A stretch of DNA of 64,000 bases from Candidatus Dormiibacter inghamiae (GTDB lineage: Bacteria; Chloroflexota; Dormibacteria; Dormibacterales; Dormibacteraceae). The DNA lies in the NCBI GenBank assembly GCA_016464825.1, contig JAEKNQ010000057.1, positions 61,018-125,017 on the forward strand. Direction: 5' to 3'. How positions within the stretch are numbered: the stretch's first letter is position 1; every line of letters starts with the position of its first letter. The position numbers and the translations under genes are program-made. Below the pieces are notes generated by a model. That model made no database searches. It saw nothing but the letters and a program-made list of their open reading frames with translations, and was not told the origin of the DNA. This document shows, piece after piece, positions 17,947 through 26,640 of the stretch.

Positions 17947-18192
17947 TCGGTTTCCCTCCATCTACTCAGACTGCTCGTGGACGGAACTGTAAGTCGTGCG
18001 CTTGGCGGGCGGGAGGATTGCCGTTCCTGACCGGTGCGGCGCTGGCCTCTCCGCCTCGGGGTGCGGGGCCGCGGGCTCTCGCGAAGCCTGGGCCGAACAA
18101 TCGCTGGCAGCAGCCGTTCATCGTGGTTATCCTCAGCGCCGAGAACATCCGGCTCGGCGCCATGATCTACGGCTACCCTATGCTTCGCCGGT

Positions 18193-18603
18193 GTGAGATA
18201 CCGGGCCTGGACTCGGCGACCATCCGCTTGGGGCTGGATGCTTGCGACGGTCACGCTGGTGATGGCGCTCGCGGCAACTGCTTTCACCCGCGGCGATCAG
18301 CTGTTGGTCGTCACCTGGATCTACCCGGTGGGCACGATCGTCGCGGCCGTGTACTGCTTTGCGGCAGCGCGGGCGGCCCGCCGGACGGGCATCGTGCCGG
18401 CTCAGCGACTGCGCCGCGCGTTTGCCGTCGCCATCAGCTGGGAGCTTGCCGGCGGCCTGGCAGCGGGACTGGCGATCGCGGCCGCTTATGGCTCGCTCCT
18501 ACTTGGCGCCGAAATCCTCTTCACGGCGGCGACTATGGCGGTGGTGCTCCGCATGGGACGGCAGGCGCTCCGGCCGGGGGGGAGTGTCACGCCGCCCGCC
18601 TGA
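18193..18603 (+). CDS. Hypothetical membrane protein
   Basis: 136 residues with about four hydrophobic segments (residues 15-30, 38-58, 77-97 and 100-120) separated by Arg-rich loops, ending in a Pro/Gly tail. The third-position GC bias agrees with real coding sequence. No family recognised. GTG 18193 is the first start; ATG 18238 would remove a basic leader of 15 residues. It precedes the ABC exporter by about 80 bases and may be co-transcribed. Confidence 0.55.
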   Translation: MRYRAWTRRPSAWGWMLATVTLVMALAATAFTRGDQLLVVTWIYPVGTIVAAVYCFAAARAARRTGIVPAQRLRRAFAVAISWELAGGLAAGLAIAAAYGSLLLGAEILFTAATMAVVLRMGRQALRPGGSVTPPA

Positions 18604-18685
18604 CCCCGAGCTCCGGAAACCTGAGCCGGACGCTGGCCGGGAAATGGGATTCGTGTCCTTGACCCGGGCGGAGCAGGGAGCGGCG

Positions 18686-19621
18686 GTGATCGAGGTCAAA
18701 GACCTGGTGAAGCGCTACCGCAAAGCGCCGACCAACGCCGTCGACGGCATCTCCTTCCAGGTCAACCAGGGCGAGCTGTTCTGCCTACTGGGACCCAACG
18801 GCGCAGGCAAGACCACCACCATCTCGATCTTGACGACGACGCTCTCTGCGACCTCGGGCAGCGTCAGGATCTGCGGGCTGGACCTGGCCCAGGAGGCCGC
18901 TGCAGTGCGCCGGCAGGTGGGGATCATCTTCCAGCAGCCCTCCCTCGACCTGAACCTCAGCGCCGAAGAGAACGTCCGGCTCCATGCCATGCTCTACGGC
19001 ATCTACCCCTGGCGGCCGCTGTTCAGGCTGATGCCGGCTGAATACAGGCAACGCGTGCTCGAGCTCTCCGACGTGGTGGGTCTGGGAGCCGACCTCGGCC
19101 GTCCCGTCAAGTCGTTCTCTGGCGGGATGCGCCGCAAGCTGGAGATTGTCAGGACTTTGATCCACCGGCCGCGCGTGCTCTTTCTGGATGAGCCGACGAC
19201 TGGACTGGCCCCCGAGAGCCGGCGCAACCTCTGGGCCTACCTGCACCAGGTGCAGCGCGACACGGGGACCACTGTTCTGCTGACCACTCACTACCTGGAG
19301 GAGACTGAAGGGTCCGATCGGATTTGCATCCTCGATCGGGGCCGAATAGTCGCGTTGGGGACGCCGGAGGAGGTGACTGAACGGCTGGTGCGGCCTTCCT
19401 TGATCCTTGATGCAGTCGACCGGGCAGGCCTCGGCAGCGAGCTACGCGGCCTGCAGCTGCGGGTCGAGGGCACCGGGCCCTTTCGCATTGAGCTCGACGC
19501 GGGGGCCGCTCAGCGCATCATCGGCGGCCTCAGGACCGAGCTGACACAGCTCCGCACCCAGGGTGGCTCGGTGGAGGAGGCGTACCTGGCCCTGGTCGGC
19601 CGAGAGGAGGAGGCGATCTGA
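18686..19621 (+). CDS. ABC transporter ATP-binding protein, DrrA-like
   Basis: ATPase of an ABC-2 type exporter. Walker A GPNGAGKTT, signature SFSGGMRRKLE, Walker B VLFLDEPTTGL and the switch His in TTHYLEE are intact. The C-terminal 80 residues form the regulatory extension seen in DrrA/CcmA-like proteins. GTG 18686 follows GGGAG at a suitable distance and gives 311 residues; ATG 18644 is an upstream alternative. The stop overlaps a CTG start of the permease gene. The cargo is unknown. Confidence 0.92.
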   Translation: MIEVKDLVKRYRKAPTNAVDGISFQVNQGELFCLLGPNGAGKTTTISILTTTLSATSGSVRICGLDLAQEAAAVRRQVGIIFQQPSLDLNLSAEENVRLHAMLYGIYPWRPLFRLMPAEYRQRVLELSDVVGLGADLGRPVKSFSGGMRRKLEIVRTLIHRPRVLFLDEPTTGLAPESRRNLWAYLHQVQRDTGTTVLLTTHYLEETEGSDRICILDRGRIVALGTPEEVTERLVRPSLILDAVDRAGLGSELRGLQLRVEGTGPFRIELDAGAAQRIIGGLRTELTQLRTQGGSVEEAYLALVGREEEAI

Positions 19622-20400
19622 GCTCCGAGCTGACCGCGCTGCTGGCGATCGCGCAGCGTGATCTGATCAAGTTCCTTCGGGACCGACCCCGGGTGATAGT
19701 CAGTCTGGTCTTCCCCTTCATCTTTATTGCAGTGCTCGGCAGCACCCTGCAGGCGAATCTGGGCCGGACGACCGCCTACAACCTGGTCGGCTTCACCTTC
19801 ACCGGCGTGCTTGCCATGACACTCTTCCAATCCGCCGCGACAGGCATCATCTCGCTGATCGAGGACAGGGAGAACGACTTCTCGAAGGAGATGTTCGTGG
19901 CGCCCATTCGGCGGACCACGATCATCGCCGGCAAGGTGCTCGGTGAGACCCTGGTCGCCCTGATTCAGGGCGCGGGCATAGTCGCCTTCTCGCTGGTCAT
20001 AGGCGTCCGGCTGGGCCCGGCGGCGATCGCCCTGCTGATCCCGGTGGGGCTGGCGTGCTGCCTGTTGGGGGGTGCGTTCGGGGTGGCGACGCTGGGCGCC
20101 CTGCCCAACCAGCGCACCGCCCAGCAGATCTTCCCTTTCTTCATCCTGCCGCAGTACTTTCTGGCAGGCATCTTCGCCCCCATCAACGTCCTGCCGATCT
20201 ACCTCGACATCGTCTCCCATCTGTCGCCCCTGCGCTACGCCGTCGACCTGACGCGCGTTGCCTTCTACACGGGGCGTCCTGAGTACGGTCGGGTAGTGCT
20301 CGATGGGACCTTGATCGATGTCCTCACGATGTCAGCTCTTTTCCTGGCCGGCCTCGGAATTGGAACCTTGCTCTTCACGCACCGGGAGCGAAACCGGTAG
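19618..20400 (+). CDS. ABC-2 type permease, apparently starting at CTG
   Basis: Membrane partner of the ATPase, with six hydrophobic segments and ABC-2 features such as FMFVAPIRRTTIIAGK-like EMFVAPIRRTTIIAGKVLGE and PQYFLAGIFAPI. The first canonical start is GTG 19693, but that cuts off the amphipathic helix these permeases have (AIAQRDLIKFLRDRP). The frame is open upstream to CTG 19618, which overlaps the ATPase TGA (CTGA) and follows AGGAGGAGG by about 5 bases. No ATG, GTG or TTG lies between, so CTG is the likely start, giving 260 residues. Confidence 0.82.
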   Translation: MSSELTALLAIAQRDLIKFLRDRPRVIVSLVFPFIFIAVLGSTLQANLGRTTAYNLVGFTFTGVLAMTLFQSAATGIISLIEDRENDFSKEMFVAPIRRTTIIAGKVLGETLVALIQGAGIVAFSLVIGVRLGPAAIALLIPVGLACCLLGGAFGVATLGALPNQRTAQQIFPFFILPQYFLAGIFAPINVLPIYLDIVSHLSPLRYAVDLTRVAFYTGRPEYGRVVLDGTLIDVLTMSALFLAGLGIGTLLFTHRERNR

Positions 20401-20455
20401 CTGAACACTGCCGTGCCACACGCCTGGCCGCCGGGGTCTGGAACAATTGCGAGCG

Positions 20456-20659
20456 ATGAACGAACTCAACCGGCGTCTGGCCGCGCTGCCGGAGCACTGG
20501 CTGATCTTGGTAGCTGTCCTGCTACCTGTCTTACTGCTGGTAGGTGCCTACGCCTTCAGCCTCGCCGGCGGCGGCCGCTGGCACGGCGGCTCGGTCGCCG
20601 CAGCTCTGGCAGCTCTCGGGCTGGTCGGAGCAGGGCTGTATGCTGGCCGCCCGGCCTGA
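20456..20659 (+). CDS. Small two-helix membrane protein
   Basis: 67 residues from ATG 20456 (TTG 20447 is an alternative). A short basic amphipathic N-terminus (NELNRRLAALPEHW) precedes a hydrophobic helix at about residues 16-35 and a second near the C-terminus. No family recognised. It sits just before a nuoJKLMN-like cluster and after the ABC exporter; position suggests it belongs to the nuo-like unit, but that is inference. Confidence 0.5.
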   Translation: MNELNRRLAALPEHWLILVAVLLPVLLLVGAYAFSLAGGGRWHGGSVAAALAALGLVGAGLYAGRPA

Positions 20660-20701
20660 GGCCTCCGGCGAGCCGCGCCGACCGGTCGACTGAAGCCACC
20701 T

Positions 20702-21208
20702 GTGGACACATCTCTCACTCTCATCCTTGCCACGTGCTCAGGCCTTGCGGTCGCAGGTGCGCTGGCCGCCGCCTTGGCGCCCGCCACCTGGCGGGCAGGG
20801 GCCATGCTTCTGCTGGCGGCCGGGACCGCGGGGGCGCTCGCATCCCTCGGCGCCGGGTTCGCGGCACTCGTAGCCCTCATAGCGCTCGGGGCTGCTGCAC
20901 CGCTGCTGGCGGAGTCTCCAGTCAGCTCGCGCGGGCTGACGGCACGTTCGGCGGGGGTGCCGGCGGTGCGGCCCAGGCGTCTGGCGGCCCAGCTCGGGGC
21001 GGTCGGCGCGGGGCTGATACTGGTGCTCTTTGGCTTTGCGGCCCTGCGTGGCGACTTCCTCCGCACCGGCTACAGCGGAGGGTGGCTGGGGACGGCCGCG
21101 ATGGGCCGCCTGCTCTTCGGCCAAGACGCCCTGGCTGCTGACGCGGTTGCCGGACTGCTCTTCGTAGGCCTTCTAGCCCAGACCTGGACAGGGTGGGGGC
21201 GGCGGTGA
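20702..21208 (+). CDS. Divergent NADH-quinone oxidoreductase subunit J-like protein
   Basis: 168 residues, about five membrane helices. The call rests on position before K, L, M and N genes and on length and helix pattern, with a C-terminal helix LAADAVAGLLFVGLL that matches the last helix of NuoJ. The hallmark third helix (VYAGAIMVLFVF in normal NuoJ, with its conserved Tyr) reads FAALVALIALGAAAPLL here, so the Tyr is absent. GTG start; its TGA overlaps the GTG of the next gene. Function as part of a working complex I is doubtful. Confidence 0.6.
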   Translation: MDTSLTLILATCSGLAVAGALAAALAPATWRAGAMLLLAAGTAGALASLGAGFAALVALIALGAAAPLLAESPVSSRGLTARSAGVPAVRPRRLAAQLGAVGAGLILVLFGFAALRGDFLRTGYSGGWLGTAAMGRLLFGQDALAADAVAGLLFVGLLAQTWTGWGRR

Positions 21209-21480
21209 ACCAGCCCCTCGCCGTGGCGCTGGTCGCCGGCGCTGCAGTCGTTGCCGCAGGCGTCTTTTTGGCCTGTTGGAGCGACGCACCCCGAGCCCGG
21301 CTGGCGTCGCTGCCAGCCCTGGGTGCAGGCGCTGCGATCGCCTTCGCAGGCGTCTCTCGGTTCGCCGCCAGCAGGCAGGATCCGAGCAGCGGGCAGGAGA
21401 TGGCAGCGCTGCTGGTGGTCGCCAGCCTGGCCGCGCTCCTGCTCGGTCTCGCCTTCAACCGAGGCGAGCAGCAGGCGTGA
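21205..21480 (+). CDS. Divergent NADH-quinone oxidoreductase subunit K-like protein
   Basis: 91 residues, three membrane helices, the right size for NuoK. SRFAASRQDPSSGQEMAALL aligns with the NuoK loop and third helix (SRF...TGQVFALFV). NuoK normally has two membrane glutamates, one in helix 2 (IELMLNAVN) and one in helix 3 (AAAEAAVGLAL). By eye both are gone: helix 2 reads LPALGAGAAIAF and helix 3 LVVASLAALLLGLAF. GTG 21205 overlaps the J stop and GTG 21477 of the L-like gene overlaps its own stop, so the set is translationally coupled. Confidence 0.65.
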   Translation: MNQPLAVALVAGAAVVAAGVFLACWSDAPRARLASLPALGAGAAIAFAGVSRFAASRQDPSSGQEMAALLVVASLAALLLGLAFNRGEQQA

Positions 21481-23426
21481 GCCACCTGAGCACGTTCCTG
21501 GCGGCGGCCCTCGCTCGAGGCTTCAACCTCGATCCTACGAAGGCACTGCCTTACGCCGCGCCGGGGGTGCTGGTCATTCCCCTGCTGGGACTGTTGATCC
21601 TGATCCTGGGCGTCCGAACCCGGCGCTCGGCAGCCTTCGTGGGGCTGGTCACCGTCGTACTGACCATGGCCGATCTGGGCCTGATCACCTGGGCCCGCTT
21701 CCGCAACCAGGAAGCGCTGCGCTACGCCTATCAGTGGATCAACACTCCTGTCAGCTTTTCCGGGGACCCGCGCTTCCAGGGTTTTGGCGTCGACTTGGCG
21801 ATTCGGCTCGACCACGTCACTCTGGTGGCGGCGCTCGTCGTGGCTGTCATCTTCCTGGCAGTGCTGAGCTGGCACCGGGCCGCCGGCCGTGGCGAACAGG
21901 GGCCGATCCGTTTCCAGGTCAACGCGCTCTTCCTGCTGCTCAGCGCGCTGGGTGTGATCGTCAGCGGCGATCTGGCCGAACTGGCTGCATTTTGGTTTGC
22001 TGCCGGCCTGGCGACCTACCTGCTGCTCTCCCAGCGCTGGGGCAGCGATGTTTTCGGACGCGCCTCGCGCTTCGGGCTGGCGCTGCCCTTGCTGGGCGAC
22101 ATGGCCCTGCTCAGCGCAATCTCGCTCTTCTACTCTCGCGCCGCCAGCCTGGACCTCGATCGGCTGCAGACGTCTGTGCGCACGACGCCCGGGGTCGGGC
22201 TCAAGTTCCTGTCCATGCTGGCCGTCCTGATAGTGCTGGCCGTCGCCGTCCGGGCAGCCATCTGGCCCTTCACCGCTTGGCAGACCGCTACCACTGAGCA
22301 GCCGCCGTCGCTCTGGGCGCTGGTGCTGGGCGTCTGGCCGGTGCTCGCCGGCGTAGTGCTCTACCGCTGGCTGCCGGTGATCACGCAGGCTGGGCCGCAG
22401 GTGCTGGTGGGCTTGGCAGCGGCCCTGGCGTTGGCAGCCATCCTGGGCCCGGTTCTCTCGCTGTTAGCCTTCGACCTCCGCCGGGCTGTGCAGCTCGCGT
22501 CCTCCGGCGCGGTGGCGGCGGCCCTTCTGGCCATGCTCTCTTCGATGCCACCCCAGCACGGGCTGGGCTGGCTGGCGGCGGGCGCTCCGCGCTGGGTTGC
22601 GTTGGTAGGCCTCGTCTCGCTTTTCGGGGCAGGGATGGCACGCGCCGGACTCGGCTTGGTAGGCGGTGGTCTGGCACTTCGCTACAGGTCTCCTGAGCTG
22701 CAGCACCTGGGCGCTGGCTGGCAGCGGCTGCCGGGATCCACCGCCGGCATGATTGTGGCGCTGCTTACGCTCAGCCTGGCCGCGTTCGCCGCTCCCGCGC
22801 TCCAGCCCAGCACAGCCCTTGCCGCCCGCGTCGTCTTCGGACTTGCCCTGCTGCTGGCCGGGCTGGGGGTGGGTCGTGTCTACAGCATGGTGGCGCATGG
22901 AGCCATCCCCCGCCGGCGCGGCTTCGAGCCGAGCAGGGTGCGGGAGATGCGGCCGCTGGCAATGGCTGCCGGGCTGCTGCCGGCCGGGCTCGCGCTGGTG
23001 GCTCAGGGCCTCTTGCTCTGGAAACCTTGGCTCGGCTTCCTCGGCGCCGGCACCGCGCAGCCTGACCCAGCCCGACTGCTGATCTGGCTGCTGCCGGGCC
23101 TGGTCGGCTTCGCGCTTGCCGCGGCTTTGGTCTTCGTCCGCCGAGCGCAGGCCATGAATCAGCTCAGACATGCCGGCGCCGCCTATCGCCGGCTCTGGGC
23201 GATCGCCAGACTGAGCTTCGGCCGCTTCTTCAGCCGGCCGGCGTTGGAGCTGACCCGCCTGCTGGAGGTGCGAGGGCTCCCCGTCGCGGAAGCAGCGCTG
23301 GGCAGGGCCCTGGTCACCGCTGGCCTGTTGGCGGGGCGCCGGCTTTCGCTGCTGAGAGCGGGGCTGGCGGTGCTGGCAGTGCTGGCGCTGGGCTTTGCGC
23401 TGCTGACGCCGGGGGTGCGGCGATGA
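21477..23426 (+). CDS. Divergent NADH-quinone oxidoreductase subunit L-like antiporter protein
   Basis: 649 residues, many membrane helices, NuoL layout. The helix-5 motif LGWEGVGLCSYLL is represented by AFWFAAGLATYLLL, with Glu lost. The broken-helix region GKSAQLPLQTWL reads VRAAIWPFTAWQ, Lys to Arg, and the SALIHAATM His segment reads WALVLGVWP. The later DIKRVLAYS becomes DLRRAVQLAS, again Lys to Arg. Lacking the normal charged axis, it is unlikely to pump protons in the standard way. GTG start overlaps the K-like gene; ATG of the M-like gene overlaps its stop. Confidence 0.72.
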   Translation: MSHLSTFLAAALARGFNLDPTKALPYAAPGVLVIPLLGLLILILGVRTRRSAAFVGLVTVVLTMADLGLITWARFRNQEALRYAYQWINTPVSFSGDPRFQGFGVDLAIRLDHVTLVAALVVAVIFLAVLSWHRAAGRGEQGPIRFQVNALFLLLSALGVIVSGDLAELAAFWFAAGLATYLLLSQRWGSDVFGRASRFGLALPLLGDMALLSAISLFYSRAASLDLDRLQTSVRTTPGVGLKFLSMLAVLIVLAVAVRAAIWPFTAWQTATTEQPPSLWALVLGVWPVLAGVVLYRWLPVITQAGPQVLVGLAAALALAAILGPVLSLLAFDLRRAVQLASSGAVAAALLAMLSSMPPQHGLGWLAAGAPRWVALVGLVSLFGAGMARAGLGLVGGGLALRYRSPELQHLGAGWQRLPGSTAGMIVALLTLSLAAFAAPALQPSTALAARVVFGLALLLAGLGVGRVYSMVAHGAIPRRRGFEPSRVREMRPLAMAAGLLPAGLALVAQGLLLWKPWLGFLGAGTAQPDPARLLIWLLPGLVGFALAAALVFVRRAQAMNQLRHAGAAYRRLWAIARLSFGRFFSRPALELTRLLEVRGLPVAEAALGRALVTAGLLAGRRLSLLRAGLAVLAVLALGFALLTPGVRR

Positions 23427-25099
23427 GCCTCTGGCTGGCCGGCGTGGCTCTGCCCAGCCCGAGTCCGAGCGCGCAGCCGACCACGTTCGGGGCTGGCGTC
23501 ATCAGTGTCAGCTTCCTGCTCAGCGTGCTGATCTGGGCGCCCGTTGTGATGGCAGGGATCATCGCGGTGATCCCCCGCGGGGGACGCACCCGACTCGAGC
23601 GCTGGCCATTGGGCGTCGCGTTCTGGACCATGGTCGGCACCTGCGCCATCACCCTCATCGGCTACTCGCAGTTCCAGTCCTTCTCGGGAGGTCTGCAGTT
23701 CGAAGAGCGGTTGCCCTGGCTGCCCTCGATTGGCGTCAGCTATCACCTCGGCGTTGACGGCATCAGCATGGCTGTGCTGCTGTTGAACCAGCTGATCGGC
23801 GTGGTGGCAGTGCTGGCTGGTTGGGAGCTGCGGGACCGGCCGCGCTCCTACTTTGCTCTGCTGCTGCTCACTCAGGCCGCCGTGACAGGCGTGGTCGCGG
23901 CACAGGATTTTTTCCTTTTCTTCCTGTTCTGGGCGCTGGCTGCTGTGCCTGTCGCGCTCTTGGCCGGCGGCTGGGTCCGCCGTCCAGGCGCCTCGGCTCG
24001 GGTGCTGGCCTACTGGGCCTTCGGCTCCGCTGCGCTGCTGGTCGGAGGGCTGCTGTTATACCGGGGAACCGGCGCCACCAACTTCGACCTCGGCAGCCTG
24101 GCGGGGATCCAGGGCCAGACGCGGCTGCAGTTCCTCGCGGGCGTGCTCTTCCTGCTCGCCGCCGCCACCCGCTTGCCGCTGGTGCCGCTCCACGGCTGGG
24201 TGAAAGACGTCTACCGCGATGCTCCGACGGGGGTGGCGATCCTGGTCGCCGGGGCGTCCAGCCGCCTGGGGGGGTACGAGCTGGTCAGACTCCTGGCTGG
24301 CGCCGAGCACGACGGCGCCAAGCGGCTCGCTCCCTATCTCGGCCTCCTCGCCGCGCTGACTGTCGGCTACGCCGGCCTGGCCGCCCTGCGCAGCCGGCAG
24401 GTGCGGGGGGTGGCAGCGTATCTCGCGCTCGTTCCGGGCGGCCTGACGCTCTTGGGTCTGGCTGGGCTCACACCACTGTCGCTCCACGGGGCTGTGCTGT
24501 CGCTCTTCGCTGGCGGCCTGGCCGCGGCGCTGATAGTGGGCGCCGCCGCCACGCTGACCGAGCGAGCGGGGACGGGCCGAGTTGAGTTCGCCGCCGGGCT
24601 GGCCGGCCGTATGCCTGTGCTGGCCTGGCTCTTCGCGATCGGCGCCCTGTCAGTACTTGGCCTGCCGTTCCTGGCGACGTTCGCCGCCGACCTGATGATT
24701 TTCCTGGGCTCCTTCGGTACAGTGCCGGCGCCCGCCTTCGCGGTCGCGGCCGCGCTGGTGCTGGTGGCGGGGGCGGTGGCCTGGCTGCTGCAGCGGACAC
24801 TGTTCGGTGCCGCCAACCGGGAAGGCCCGGAGCCGGAGGAGGCCAGCTTGCCGGAGAAGTGGTACCTGGGGATCCTGGTTGGCGCCCTGCTCTGGGTGGG
24901 CCTGGTTCCTGGTGGTCCCAAGCTGCTGGGCATTCCACTCTTCGACCCTGGCCTGATCAACGTCATCAGCCCAGGAGTCGCCGATCTGGCGTCCGCATAC
25001 GCGCCGGCGCCCCCGCCGACGCCTTCGTCGAGTCCCTCAGCCAGCCCCTCCCCTGCGACAAGCCCGGCGGCCTCGCCCCGGCCGAGCAGCACTCCATGA
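23423..25099 (+). CDS. Divergent NADH-quinone oxidoreductase subunit M-like antiporter protein
   Basis: 558 residues. Clear NuoM marks: YHLGVDGISMAVLLLNQL, LPLVPLHGWVKDVYRDAPTG and LGGYELVRL. Yet FWEMMLVPM reads FWALAAVPV (Glu lost), the Lys before PLVPLH is Arg (TRLPLVPLH), and LLK of the next helix is SSR. The C-terminus adds about 35 residues of Pro/Ser/Ala low complexity, unusual for NuoM, and a short Pro/Ser stretch follows the first residues. ATG 23423 overlaps the L-like stop (ATGA). Confidence 0.78.
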   Translation: MSLWLAGVALPSPSPSAQPTTFGAGVISVSFLLSVLIWAPVVMAGIIAVIPRGGRTRLERWPLGVAFWTMVGTCAITLIGYSQFQSFSGGLQFEERLPWLPSIGVSYHLGVDGISMAVLLLNQLIGVVAVLAGWELRDRPRSYFALLLLTQAAVTGVVAAQDFFLFFLFWALAAVPVALLAGGWVRRPGASARVLAYWAFGSAALLVGGLLLYRGTGATNFDLGSLAGIQGQTRLQFLAGVLFLLAAATRLPLVPLHGWVKDVYRDAPTGVAILVAGASSRLGGYELVRLLAGAEHDGAKRLAPYLGLLAALTVGYAGLAALRSRQVRGVAAYLALVPGGLTLLGLAGLTPLSLHGAVLSLFAGGLAAALIVGAAATLTERAGTGRVEFAAGLAGRMPVLAWLFAIGALSVLGLPFLATFAADLMIFLGSFGTVPAPAFAVAAALVLVAGAVAWLLQRTLFGAANREGPEPEEASLPEKWYLGILVGALLWVGLVPGGPKLLGIPLFDPGLINVISPGVADLASAYAPAPPPTPSSSPSASPSPATSPAASPRPSSTP

Positions 25100-26457
25100 G
25101 GGTCATAGCACTTCTTCCGGAGGCGATCATCCTGGCCACCGCCGCCGTCCTGCCTCTTGGCCGGCGGCTCGTTCCCGAGCGCCGGGAGCTCAACTGGCTG
25201 GCACCCCTGGCGGTTTTGGCGGCGCTGCTGCTGGAGCTCTGGCTGGGCGCTCCGGTCGGCTCGCTCTTTTCAGGCGGTTGGCTGCAGGACAGGTTCAGCC
25301 TGTTCGGGAAGGCGGCGCTGCTGCTGGGCCTTCTGGTCTTCGTAGTCGTTGATCGTGAGCCAGAAGCGTGGCCGGACCTCGAGGCCTTTGCTTTCCTGGC
25401 AGTCTTCGGCGGCATGGTGGCCGTCTCCGCGCCCACGCTCGTCGGCCTCTGGGCGGGCCTGGAGCTGGCCGCGCTGGCCGGTGTGGCTGCCAGCGGCTTC
25501 AGCTCCCGCACCGCCGCCTCTGAGCTGCTGTTGGTATCCGCCACAGCTGGCGGCTTGCTCGCCCTCGGCTTTGCCTTCCTCTATGCGCTGGCCGGCACCA
25601 CCTCGCTGGCCGGCCTCCGTCTGGGACTGGCGCACCGGCAGCTGGCTCTGCCGCTGGCCCTGATCGTCCTGCTCGTCCTCTCGGGCCTGGCGCTGCGCCT
25701 GGCGCTGGCGGCGCTGGCCGGGAATGGCGGCCGGAAGGCGGACACTCGGGGCCAGGCGGTGCCGGCTGCCCTGCTCAGCGCCGTCGCCCTGCTTGTGGCG
25801 GCCAAGCTGTTGCCGAGCTTGGCCGCCGCCACCATCGTTTGGGCGCCTTGGTTGGCGGTGCTATCGGCGGCTGCCATGCTCCTGGGCGGCCTGCGGGCGG
25901 CGGCGCTGAGCAGACCTGAGCGGCAGGCGGTCTGGCTGGCGCTGGGCCAGGTGGGCTGGGTCGGCGCCGCCTTGGCCAGCCCCCAGCAGCGAGGCACTGC
26001 CGCCGCTCTTTTCTTGCTGGGCTGCCTGCTCTTCGCGTGGGTGGGCGCGGCCCTGCTCGCTCGACTGGAGCCCTCGGCCCTGGCCGGGCTCAGCTCGCGC
26101 GACCCGCTGCGGGCAGCCGGGCTGGGGCTGGCGCTGCTCTCGCTCGCCGGAGCACCGCCGCTGGGCGGATTCTTCGGCGAGTTTGCGGTGGCTGCCGAAC
26201 TGATCCGCTCAAATCTCGGCTGGGTCTTGGCGGCCGGCCTCCTGGGCTGGATCGCAGGTCTCTACGGCGTGATCCGCACGCTGGCCCGCAGCTACCTCGA
26301 GGCGGCCCCAGAACCGCCGCGCCGCGGTCCCCGGCCGGCGTCCGTCTGGACTGTGAGCGCGCTCTTGCCGGCGGTCCTCGTGCTGGGCTACGGTTTGTTC
26401 GCGTTCCCCATCCACAGCCTGGCCAGCCAGGGCGCTGCGGCTCTCGGTCTCCGCTAG
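25096..26457 (+). CDS. Divergent NADH-quinone oxidoreductase subunit N-like antiporter protein
   Basis: 453 residues with about 13-14 helices. WAGLELAALAGVA keeps the helix-5 Glu of NuoN. The central Lys in FKLSLVPFH becomes Arg (LRLALAAL) and the PFHLWTPD segment is lost. Near the C-terminus SLAGAPPLGGFFGEFAVAAE matches NuoN but the usual Lys (GFxGKF) is Glu. ATG 25096 overlaps the M-like stop. Last gene of the set; no nuoA-I or ndh genes are in the window. Confidence 0.72.
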   Translation: MRVIALLPEAIILATAAVLPLGRRLVPERRELNWLAPLAVLAALLLELWLGAPVGSLFSGGWLQDRFSLFGKAALLLGLLVFVVVDREPEAWPDLEAFAFLAVFGGMVAVSAPTLVGLWAGLELAALAGVAASGFSSRTAASELLLVSATAGGLLALGFAFLYALAGTTSLAGLRLGLAHRQLALPLALIVLLVLSGLALRLALAALAGNGGRKADTRGQAVPAALLSAVALLVAAKLLPSLAAATIVWAPWLAVLSAAAMLLGGLRAAALSRPERQAVWLALGQVGWVGAALASPQQRGTAAALFLLGCLLFAWVGAALLARLEPSALAGLSSRDPLRAAGLGLALLSLAGAPPLGGFFGEFAVAAELIRSNLGWVLAAGLLGWIAGLYGVIRTLARSYLEAAPEPPRRGPRPASVWTVSALLPAVLVLGYGLFAFPIHSLASQGAAALGLR

Positions 26458-26640
26458 TCTCGCCAGGTCAGGATGTGCCGACGTGGTAGGGATGGGCGGT
26501 GGATCGCGCTGGCAGCGGGTACGCTCGGACGCCACAACATCGCGCCGTGGCCCGAGCAACGAGCCAGGAGGCCGCCCACGAGCGTTTCCTCTCTGGTGCT
26601 CCGAAGATGCACCCTGGGAGAAAGCTATCGTCGCCTCGTC

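Noticed and set aside
18018..18662. Long frame overlapping the membrane protein at 18193
   Set aside because: Its translation is Gly/Arg/Pro-rich without domain features, while the 18193 frame gives coherent hydrophobic helices.
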